DNA from: Clostridiales bacterium | Lineage (GTDB): Bacteria > Bacillota > Clostridia > Saccharofermentanales > Saccharofermentanaceae | Direction: 5' to 3' | DNA length: 64,000 nucleotides | Assembly (NCBI GenBank): GCA_017529925.1 | Contig: JAFXMZ010000027.1 | Location: 1-64,000, forward strand | In this document: positions 1-6,652 of the stretch, piece after piece | How positions within the stretch are numbered: position 1 is the first letter of the stretch | Layout of the letters: each line of letters starts with the position of its first letter | The notes under the pieces: model-generated | The model's database searches: none | What the model saw: the letters and a program-made list of their open reading frames with translations, nothing else | What the model was told of the DNA's origin: nothing | Position numbers and translations under genes: made by a program

Positions 1-96
1 AGCAAATGTATCTTGCGACAAAATAAACCAGTCTATATCACCGACTACCACTGTCCAATCCAATTCGTACCACTGCGGTATCCATCTCAACATCAT
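1..96 (-). CDS. partial hypothetical protein, cut by left edge
   Basis: An open frame starts at the ATG at 96 and runs 32 codons off the left edge without a stop. A GAGG ribosome-binding motif sits 8 bases upstream of the ATG. The visible peptide is rich in Trp and hydrophobic residues (MMLRWIPQWYELDW...). I do not recognise it. It lies in the AT-rich accessory patch beyond the first ssrA-like repeat, so it may belong to a third inserted segment. Only the N-terminus is seen, so a chance ORF is possible. Confidence 0.4.
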   Translation of the reverse strand, partial: MMLRWIPQWYELDWTVVVGDIDWFILSQDTFA

Positions 97-167
97 CAAC
101 TATTCCTCGTAAAACTAATTACAGTACTGTAATTTATCTTACCAACAATACAATTATATCATTACAA

Positions 168-270
168 AAATACCGCCCGATCCATGCAGATCAAGCGGTA
201 TCTGTTTGTTTTTGACTAGGTTTTGCAAAAGAGACCCATTCACGTTTCTGAGGGGGATCGAACGACTGTC
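168..270 (-). repeat. ssrA-end-like repeat copy 1 with hairpin terminator
   Basis: A hairpin (ATACCGC at 170-176 pairing with GCGGTAT at 195-201, inner GATC/GATC) is flanked by T-runs on both strands, so it can terminate the GNAT-like gene that ends at 297. About 47 bases further on, 249-270 resembles the last 22 bases of the tmRNA T-arm region at 3696-3717 with four differences. The hairpin plus this core recur at 2231-2332 with nearly the same spacing. Confidence 0.7.
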
Positions 271-296
271 TTAGTTGTATAAAATTGATATTTTCT

Positions 297-857
297 TTAC
301 GATGCCGGTGCTGTCATTTCAATATGATTGCCTTCTGAATCGACAATCTCGACTACCCAGTTGTCTTTTATTCGAGTTAACGGAAAACACACTTCTCTGC
401 CATTTATCTTCTTCTCGAGCACCGAAAGGGAATCCACGCTCAGACTTGGGAGACAATTACTGCCAAATACATGTTCTTTCCTTTCCGAAAAATACCAAAT
501 GCTTCTTGTGCTTGTAAAGAGTTCAAAACGCTTATTCGGATAATACCTTTCTATCTCGCAAAGCAGTTTTTTACCATATCCTTTTTTCTGTTGGTCAGGA
601 TGCACCATAAGTTTACCTATATATACTGTCTCCTCATCAGACCTGGAGCGTACCGAGCCTATGATTTTCCCACTATCATCGACCATCTTCAGAATTATTC
701 CTTTTTCGAATTCAGCCTCGAGTTCGGATAGAGTCTCTTTAAGCGGAGGTATATCTTTACTTCCAAATAGAGCTGCCTCACTTTGATAAGCCAAATATTG
801 AAGTTCCAAAATCTCTCGAAGATCAGTATTATCGGCTCTTACAATATCCATATTCAT
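297..857 (-). pseudogene. chimeric ORF: GNAT acetyltransferase N-part joined to VOC/glyoxalase C-part
   Basis: Residues 1 to about 115 look like a GNAT N-acetyltransferase, with the acetyl-CoA loop around QQKKGYGKKLL and a strand ending FELFTSTRS, which in the family continues into the N-I-x-L-Y-E helix. That helix is missing. Instead, after a short unrelated stretch, residues of about 137-186 (VLEKKINGREVCFPLT ... DSEGNHIEM) match the C-terminal strand pattern of VOC/glyoxalase-like proteins. The frame is open and the start overlaps the 3' end of the upstream ATPase gene by ATGA. This looks like a deletion fusion of two genes; whether the product folds is unknown. An alternative is a real but divergent single-domain acetyltransferase. 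Confidence 0.6.
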
Positions 858-2098
858 ATTCTTTCCTTTCCAATAAATAGATCAATCGCATTTATGTGGT
901 GAACACCTTCCTGCTGATCCCGGTATTTATCCAAAGAGATAACATATCTCGGATAACCGTCTTTTATGCTCCTGAAAGGCCTGTACTCACGTTCTTTCAG
1001 TTTCTTAGTAGCTTCCGTGTTTTCTCCCTGCAAGGTATATGTTACTTGAATATAAGCATATTTCTGATCCTTATCCCTTACGATAAAGTCACACTCAAGA
1101 TTACCGATCCTTCCGATACTGACTTGATATCCATTACTGACCAAATACAAATATACGAGGTTTTCAAGGGATGGACCAAAACTCAGATCATTATTTGTAT
1201 TTATTGAGAAATAGATCGACAGATCTGCCAAATAGTATTTCTGTTCTCTTCTAATAGAACGCTTGCTCTTCAGATCAAAACGATTACATTCATATATGAT
1301 CTTGGCTTTTTTGATATCTTCTATGTATCCTCTCACTGTTGAATCCTTAAAGATAAAGCCTTCCTTCCTAAGACACTCTGTGAGATTGGCAAATGAGAAT
1401 GACGCAGAATAGTTGTTCAACAAAAATGATTGAACACGCTCAAATACTGCAAGGTTTGAGATTCTCTTCCTGGTCCTTATATCCTTGTCGAATATCTCAG
1501 AGATTATTCCCCTGGTATATACCTGTCGGTTGCTGATATCAGGGAATTCCAACGATTTTGGGAAACCTCCATTCAGAATAAACTCTTTGAATTCACTACT
1601 CCAGTCGTCGTTAACACTCTGATGAAAAAACTCCTTCATCTGCAGGTATTCATTGAAGTCAAGTGTATATGTCTCGAAATTCAAATATCTTCCGGTAAGT
1701 TTAGTTGAGATATCATCGCTCAAAAGATAGGAATTCGAACCGGTGAGAAATACGGAATAACCTTCCTCGGCATAAGCTTGTACCACACTTTCAAAACCCT
1801 CTACATTCTGAACTTCATCAATGAAAAGATAGTGAAATCCTTCTTCTGTTATGAAAGATTCTATCTTTTCCTCCAACTGCTCCGAAGTGCGGATATATTT
1901 ATATCCTCTCCTATCTAATGGGATGTATATTATTGCATCCTCTTCGACACCGTTAGCAATGAGCTCGTTGATAATTGCTTTCATAATGCAGGACTTACCG
2001 CATCTTCTGATACCGGTAATGATCTTTATTATGTCAGAATCAAAAAACGGCCTGATCCTGCTAATATACTTTTCTCTTGGAAAGATTTTATGAAACAT
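854..2098 (-). CDS. AAA+ ATPase with DUF4143 C-terminal domain
   Basis: The 414-residue protein has a Walker A motif GIRRCGKS near residue 30 and a Walker B motif LFIDEVQ near residue 93, the pattern of the AAA_14 family. The C-terminal half resembles DUF4143, a restriction-nuclease-like fold. Its core reads ECDFIVRDKDQKYAYIQV, with QVT where many relatives have EVK, a common variant that probably lacks nuclease activity. These proteins are frequent in accessory DNA of anaerobes and their cellular role is unsettled. A good ribosome-binding site (GGAGG) precedes the ATG. The gene overlaps the chimeric ORF at 297-857 by four bases, so the two were probably one transcript. It lies between two ssrA-like repeats, which fits carriage on an inserted segment. 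Confidence 0.85.
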   Translation of the reverse strand: MFHKIFPREKYISRIRPFFDSDIIKIITGIRRCGKSCIMKAIINELIANGVEEDAIIYIPLDRRGYKYIRTSEQLEEKIESFITEEGFHYLFIDEVQNVEGFESVVQAYAEEGYSVFLTGSNSYLLSDDISTKLTGRYLNFETYTLDFNEYLQMKEFFHQSVNDDWSSEFKEFILNGGFPKSLEFPDISNRQVYTRGIISEIFDKDIRTRKRISNLAVFERVQSFLLNNYSASFSFANLTECLRKEGFIFKDSTVRGYIEDIKKAKIIYECNRFDLKSKRSIRREQKYYLADLSIYFSINTNNDLSFGPSLENLVYLYLVSNGYQVSIGRIGNLECDFIVRDKDQKYAYIQVTYTLQGENTEATKKLKEREYRPFRSIKDGYPRYVISLDKYRDQQEGVHHINAIDLFIGKERI

Positions 2099-2228
2099 AC
2101 TAACCTCCTTCCCAATAGTATATTATCACAAAACCACAGTTTAAGGGGATGTTTCTTAATGAATGCATAAATTTAACCCCCTGAATTCGCGATTATCGTG
2201 AGGAGCTTGTTCTTTTGCATTGTAAATA

Positions 2229-2332
2229 AAATACCGCCCGATCCATTCAGATCAAGCGGTATCTGTTTGTTTTTGTCAGTACCGTGCGAAAAAGCTGAAA
2301 AACGCCTTTCTGAGGAGAATTGAACTCCTGTC
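2229..2332 (-). repeat. ssrA-end-like repeat copy 2 with hairpin terminator
   Basis: Hairpin ATACCGC (2231-2237) with GCGGTAT (2256-2262) and the T-rich flank TCTGTTTGTTTTTG match copy 1 almost base for base. At 2311-2332 is a 22-base core that differs from the authentic ssrA 3' region (3696-3717) at one position only. The intergenic stretch 2099-2357 holds this unit and otherwise no gene that I can see. Confidence 0.75.
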
Positions 2333-2357
2333 ATGGAAGGTTCCGTTAGACTACTGT

Positions 2358-2591
2358 TTAAGTAAGCAAGCAGCTAAAATCTTCAAAACATTTGGGACAG
2401 ATCCAATATTTCCCGTCATCAGCTTCATACGCTTCGTTGATATCGCCTTCTTTATTGGATATCTTGGCATAACAGAATTCACAATGATCGTGATCCCAAG
2501 TCGGATTGCCGGAAAACCACGATACATATTGAAACCTCTTTCCCTTGAGATATGTTTCCTGTCCATTAAGTCGCCAATCGTTGCTATCCAT
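2358..2591 (-). CDS. small zinc-ribbon-like protein
   Basis: About 77 residues from the ATG at 2591 (a start 18 bases further upstream is also open). Two Cys pairs, HCEFCYAK and CPKCFEDF, spaced about 30 residues apart, suggest one bound zinc. The N-terminal NGQETYLKGKRF and WDHDHCEFC patterns resemble a family of small uncharacterised clostridial proteins. No convincing ribosome-binding site is visible before either start, so translation is uncertain. It sits alone between repeat copy 2 and the transposase remnant. The function is unknown. Confidence 0.55.
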   Translation of the reverse strand: MDSNDWRLNGQETYLKGKRFQYVSWFSGNPTWDHDHCEFCYAKISNKEGDINEAYEADDGKYWICPKCFEDFSCLLT

Positions 2592-2671
2592 AGAAAAAGT
2601 ATAGCACAACTTAAAAACAGCTTCGCACTTATATAATTAATCCATTATCACATCTTGAAGAGGACATAATT

Positions 2672-3463
2672 ATGAAAAGTTATAATCAGACCACACGAGA
2701 AAGAGTAATTGAAATGTATGCAAACAACCATAGTATTTCGAGTATATCCCGCGAAACAGGTATTGCAAGAAGCACCATTCACGTATGGATAAGGGTACCC
2801 AAAGCCAAGTTAACGAATGAACAGAAGGAAATCCGAGAACTCAAGAAACAGGTTGAACGTCTACAGGCTTTGGTAAACATCCTTCAGGAAGTGCCCTGTT
2901 CAACACAATCAAATAATCTCGAAAAATGCTGGGCTATCTTATCCCTGGAGAATAAATATGGTGAAACGCATATGCGCGAAGCTCTGAAACTACCAAGAGG
3001 AACTTACTTTAACTTTAAGAAACGAGGTAAAAAAGGTAATACCGTATTTGCAGAAAGAAGAAAGGTTCTTACTAATGAAATAGAAAAGCTTTTTAAAGAA
3101 AGCAGAGGAATATACGGATCACCTAAGATCTGTGCATTGCTTCGTAAGAAAGGTTATTCTGTGTCTGAAAAATATGTTGCCGATATAATGCATGAGAATC
3201 AATGGTTTGCAAGCAGAGGAGGTGCAAAAACCAAATACTTGAATCTTAAACGCAAAAATCTGCTTAAACGTCAATTCATTGTTCCTGAACCAAACCAAGT
3301 GTGGGTTGGAGATGTTACAAATTTTGATCTTGACGGAAAAAAGATCTATCTATGTGCTGTAATGGATCTATTTTCGAGAAAGATAATTGCATACAGAACT
3401 TCAACCAGGAATAGCACTCAGCTTACTAAGCGTACATTCAGGGAAGACACCAAACGAAGCTGA
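2672..3463 (+). pseudogene. truncated IS3-family transposase
   Basis: The 263-residue ORF begins with a helix-turn-helix (SISSISRETGIARSTIHVWI) and a leucine-rich coil, as in IS3 OrfA. It continues as OrfB-like sequence with the helical region ESRGIYGSPKI and the start of the DDE core: the first Asp in WVGDVT and the second in AVMDLFSRKIIAY. The frame stops soon after NSTQLTKRTF, before the third acidic residue of the catalytic triad. The bases up to about 3540 look like decayed remainder. No terminal inverted repeats were found by eye. It is probably inactive. OrfA and OrfB parts are in one frame rather than needing the usual frameshift. Confidence 0.8.
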
Positions 3464-3602
3464 AACCCTTTATTATGAGGCTTTACACAAAGAAGATCAG
3501 TCGTCCAAATCGGACAATTGATGCTCAAATATCGTCACATATGCATTTTATTTCACAAATCGTGTGTTTTTTGCATCTGTAGCCTTTAATATTCAATAAT
3601 TG

Positions 3603-3687
3603 AAAAGGCCTGAAATCTAAGGCTTTTATATGGAAAAAGCTCTTCTAATCGGACACTTTACGTTCAGATTAGTTGAGCTTTCCATAT
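3603..3687 (-). terminator. hairpin cluster downstream of ssrA
   Basis: On the minus strand, AAAAGCC and GGCCTTTT (3603-3627) form a short stem ending in T4, a plausible ssrA terminator. Directly beside ssrA, 3628-3636 (ATATGGAAA) pairs with 3679-3687, and CTAATC (3645-3650) with GATTAG (3667-3672), giving a roughly 60-base inverted repeat that touches the CCA end of the tmRNA. The stretch 3464-3602 holds only transposase debris. Confidence 0.5.
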
Positions 3688-4061
3688 GGTGGAGGTGAGG
3701 AGAATCGAACTCCTGTCCGAAATCATATCCTTCGGGACGTCTCCGGGTGCAGTCAGTGTTTGGAGTATTCCCCTTCCCGCTAAGCCCGCTGACAGGCGGC
3801 GGTTCCGGTAGCTTCATAGATACGACAGGCAGTCAAAGCTTTCTGCGTGAAGTGTCCCTGTTTAACCTCTATCAGGTAAGGTCTGCAAGTGGCGCTTCAT
3901 GTTTCCCTGCAGATAAGGAAACGAAGCGGTAGCTAAATCAAGCAGCTACGAGCTGTGTGTCTTTTGCAATTACTTGCGTTTCCCGTTTTTTTAGGAGGCC
4001 AACGAGAATCCTCCACCCGCTTTCCCGATCCCAACGACCCCGTCGAAACCAGTACACCCCC
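3687..4061 (-). ncRNA. ssrA: transfer-messenger RNA (tmRNA)
   Basis: The two ends form a tRNA-like half: 5' GGGGGTG pairs with CACCTCC followed by ACCA at the 3' end, and the T-arm GGAGTTCGATTCTCC is intact. The 5' side carries the conserved ACTGGTTTCGACGGGG-type stretch. An internal reading frame beginning at GCA (after AGTAATT) encodes a tag reading AKDTQLVAA followed by TGA, with the usual hydrophobic AA ending that is recognised by ClpXP-type proteases. tmRNA rescues ribosomes stalled on broken messages together with SmpB. Its 3' end is a common integration site, and degenerate copies of it are found at 249-270 and 2311-2332. The tag start is inferred by comparison with known tmRNAs. Confidence 0.95.
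3696..3717 (-). repeat. authentic ssrA copy of the 22-base repeated core (candidate att site)
   Basis: This is the tmRNA T-arm region, the same 22 bases found at 2311-2332 (one difference) and 249-270 (four differences), all in direct orientation. Direct repeats of a tRNA or tmRNA 3' end at the far edge of inserted DNA are the expected footprint of tyrosine-recombinase integration. No integrase gene is visible in the window. Confidence 0.55.
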
Positions 4062-4117
4062 ATATACACACTATATGAGTGATACTACAAGTTACACTCA
4101 AAAGGATGATCTGTCAA

Positions 4118-4153
4118 TAGAAAGACTCCGGAAAGCACTGAAGCCTTCCGGAG
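4118..4153 (-). terminator. terminator after the zinc-ribbon gene
   Basis: CTCCGGAA (4126-4133) pairs with TTCCGGAG (4146-4153). On the minus strand the stem is followed by TCTTTCT. It separates the gene ending at 4177 from ssrA. Confidence 0.75.
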
Positions 4154-4176
4154 CCGTTATAAACCTGTCAGAGCTG

Positions 4177-4665
4177 TCAGAGATCATCGAAATTAAGATC
4201 CTTTGTTACGTCGTAAGGTATGTGTTCCTCTATGGCATATCCCGTGCCGGTAGCTCTTCTTGCCTGCTCCTCACCCTCAGCGATACGTGCAGCTTCCTGC
4301 TCTCCGGCAAGTCCGAACATATCATAGACTTCGTAAGGATGGATTATCGCTTCCGTTCCGCAGTAGATGCACTTGATCTTAAAGAATTTCGAAAGCTGTG
4401 CATTCTTTCCGCAGTTAGGGCATCTTAATCCCTTGAGCATCATTCCGCACGATTTGTCTCTCTCTATGACCTCTGCTATAGCATTGTCAAATTCTTCATT
4501 GGTATAGCCCTTCTGATTGAGCATAATCCAAAGTGCGTGACAGATCGTTTCCAGTTTCTGAACCTGCTCCTTCAGTTCATTGAAATCCGATGCAGCCTTA
4601 AAATGAGAATCCACATCGGGCATGTCTGCAGCTTTCTTGACCAGTTCATTTTCGATAGAGTCCAT
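4177..4665 (-). CDS. zinc-ribbon protein of unknown function
   Basis: The 162-residue protein has a helical N-terminal half with a heptad-like stretch (FNELKEQVQKLETICHALW), then a zinc ribbon made of CPNCGK and CIYCGT, then an acidic tail. The start is the ATG at 4665 because AGGGAGG lies 6 bases upstream; a TTG two codons earlier is also in frame. It follows the amidase gene on the same strand by 17 bases and probably shares its transcript. I do not recognise the family. The ribbon could bind nucleic acid or a protein partner. Confidence 0.7.
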   Translation of the reverse strand: MDSIENELVKKAADMPDVDSHFKAASDFNELKEQVQKLETICHALWIMLNQKGYTNEEFDNAIAEVIERDKSCGMMLKGLRCPNCGKNAQLSKFFKIKCIYCGTEAIIHPYEVYDMFGLAGEQEAARIAEGEEQARRATGTGYAIEEHIPYDVTKDLNFDDL

Positions 4666-4682
4666 GATCAACCTCCCTGTTT

Positions 4683-5867
4683 TTATTTATTGTTTTTCAT
4701 ATAATCACAAAATACTGCTATAGCATTTGCTGATCTGACCTGAACCTCTTCATCCGTGATGAGTGCCTCATCATCACTGTTTGACATATAACCGAGGCTT
4801 ATCTGGAATGCGGGGACCGAATTCGCATAATTGAGACCCGTATACATATATGTCTGCTTTGTGCCGGCAAATTCAAGACCTTCCGCCTCGGCCACCGTCT
4901 TGCCGAATTCGTCAGCCCAGGCCACGTTCCTCGATGAATAATCACCGCTGTCGGGAACATAGACCTTTACTCCTGACGTCGCGGAATCGTTTGCGGCATC
5001 TGCATGTATCCTGATAAAGATATCAGGGTTGCACTCAAGGGCAAACATCGCTCTTTCCTGATTCGACATATTGACATCATTGGTATCTCTGGTCAGATAG
5101 ACCGTAGCACCGCACTGTTCGAGGATATCACGCGTGATCAGTGCCTCCTCGAGAGTAACTTCATACTCGCCCTTCCCCGTAACGACACCCGTCGATCCGG
5201 ATGTGCATCTTGCCTTCTCCGCCGAAAGCCACGAAGCGACACTTTCGGGAGTCTTATCAGTTTCCTTCTGGTGACCGGGATCGAGAACGATCGTCATTCC
5301 CGTAAGATCGGGGGCGTTCTCATCCAGCGGATAGTGTGTAGGCTCAGGAGTCGGCGTCGGAGTCGGAGTTGCTTCGGGAGTGGTCTCTGTCGTCTCCGGA
5401 GTCGTCTCGGTCAGCGAAGTCTCAACAGCCGATGTGCTCTTCGTATCTTTTGCTTCACCGTCATTCCCGGCGAAAAGCTTCTCAAACCATCCTGCCTTGA
5501 TCCCTGCAAATACGACCGCAAGTATCACTACCGCGGAAGAAGCTGCGATCAGTCCGGTCCTGAAACCCTTCTTGAGCTTCTTCTTCCCTCCCTTATGAGG
5601 GGAGTTCTGTGATGTACTCTTCCTGTCTGTGTGGACGGGACCGCTGACCTTATGACTTTCCGCAGGCGAGAATGCATCATTCGCTGCAGGAGCTTTCTGC
5701 GCAGTCCTTGCTGCAGCACTCTGATTATTCTTCTCAACAAGCTTTCTTACGAGCTCAATACGTTCTTCGGGCTTCGCGCTCTTGAGCTTATCAAGGATCA
5801 TCTCTCTCTTGTCGGAAGGGAGTGATGTGAGAAAGTCATTAAAATCTTTTCGCAGTTTTTCGTCCAT
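4683..5867 (-). CDS. membrane-anchored N-acetylmuramoyl-L-alanine amidase (Amidase_3 type)
   Basis: The protein has a helical cytoplasmic segment (residues 1-50), a polar linker, one membrane segment near residues 105-126, a Thr/Pro/Glu-rich spacer to about residue 190, and then an Amidase_3 domain. The zinc-binding residues are visible: His in VLDPGHQ, Glu in GEYEVTLEEA, His in IRIHAD. In the closing motif, which normally reads like LVELGFLSN with a catalytic Glu, this protein has QISLGYMSN, so Ser357 replaces the Glu. It should face the wall from the outer side of the membrane and cleave the amide between MurNAc and the stem peptide, if still active. It is followed on the same strand by the zinc-ribbon gene. 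Confidence 0.85.
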   Translation of the reverse strand: MDEKLRKDFNDFLTSLPSDKREMILDKLKSAKPEERIELVRKLVEKNNQSAAARTAQKAPAANDAFSPAESHKVSGPVHTDRKSTSQNSPHKGGKKKLKKGFRTGLIAASSAVVILAVVFAGIKAGWFEKLFAGNDGEAKDTKSTSAVETSLTETTPETTETTPEATPTPTPTPEPTHYPLDENAPDLTGMTIVLDPGHQKETDKTPESVASWLSAEKARCTSGSTGVVTGKGEYEVTLEEALITRDILEQCGATVYLTRDTNDVNMSNQERAMFALECNPDIFIRIHADAANDSATSGVKVYVPDSGDYSSRNVAWADEFGKTVAEAEGLEFAGTKQTYMYTGLNYANSVPAFQISLGYMSNSDDEALITDEEVQVRSANAIAVFCDYMKNNK

Positions 5868-5942
5868 ACGAATCTATTCTACCAAAAAATCCTAAATTGA
5901 TATACAATTTATAAAATAAATTATACAAGGGGAACAACATAC

Positions 5943-6647
5943 ATGAGCAAGCTCTATATCGTCATGCCGGCATACAATGAGGAGGCTAATATAGAGTCTG
6001 TAGTAAGGGAATGGCATGAGGTCGTCAGCAATATAGGTCCCGACAGCAGACTGGTAGTAGTAAATGACGGTTCAAAGGACGGAACTTACGACAAGCTCCT
6101 TGAACTGCAGAAGACATACCCCCAGCTCGAACCTGTAAACAAGGCTAATTCCGGTCACGGCGCGACTGTCCTCTTCGCATATAATTACGCTCTTGAACAC
6201 GGTGCCGACTATATCTTCCAGACTGACAGCGACGGACAGACACTCCCTTCGGAGTTCCCTCCCTTCTGGGAAGAGCGCGATATGCATGCAGCTATCATCG
6301 GGCACCGTAATCACAGGCAGGACGGTTTCTCGAGGAAGTTCGTGACCAAGACGCTAAAGCTCGTAATAAGGCTTATCTTCCATGTCAATGTTACGGATGC
6401 GAACACACCCTTCAGGCTCATGCCCAGGAAGACGCTCGAGACTTACATCCCGAAGATCCCCAAGGATTTTAATCTTTCAAACGTTATCCTCTCCGTCCTT
6501 CTGGTGAAGAACAAAGAGGATGTTAAGTTCGTTCCTATTACTTTCAGGCCCCGTCAGGGCGGAGTCAATTCGATCAACCTTAAGAGGATATTCAAGATCG
6601 GCATACAGGCCGTAAAGGATTTCCGCGTTATAAAGAAGACGATCTGA
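5943..6647 (+). CDS. family 2 glycosyltransferase, DPM1-like
   Basis: The 234-residue protein carries a GT-A fold start VMPAYNEEANIESVV, the nucleotide-sugar motif VVVNDGSKDGT and the metal-binding DSDGQ (QTDSDGQTLP). This pattern matches glycosyltransferases that transfer a sugar from a nucleotide donor to a lipid phosphate, such as dolichol- or undecaprenyl-phosphate mannose synthases. There is no C-terminal membrane segment, so it would act at the cytoplasmic face of the membrane. A purine-rich AAGGGG stands about 10 bases before the ATG. It is a single gene, divergent from the amidase and convergent with the metal-ATPase gene. The acceptor cannot be deduced. Confidence 0.85.
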   Translation: MSKLYIVMPAYNEEANIESVVREWHEVVSNIGPDSRLVVVNDGSKDGTYDKLLELQKTYPQLEPVNKANSGHGATVLFAYNYALEHGADYIFQTDSDGQTLPSEFPPFWEERDMHAAIIGHRNHRQDGFSRKFVTKTLKLVIRLIFHVNVTDANTPFRLMPRKTLETYIPKIPKDFNLSNVILSVLLVKNKEDVKFVPITFRPRQGGVNSINLKRIFKIGIQAVKDFRVIKKTI

Positions 6648-6652
6648 GTCGT

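Noticed and set aside
896..1207. Long plus-strand ORF opposite the AAA/DUF4143 gene
   Set aside because: It is antisense to a well-supported gene and shows no recognisable motif or ribosome-binding site.
3747..4428. Plus-strand ORFs across ssrA and the zinc-ribbon gene
   Set aside because: They overlap the tmRNA and a coding gene on the other strand and are shadow frames.
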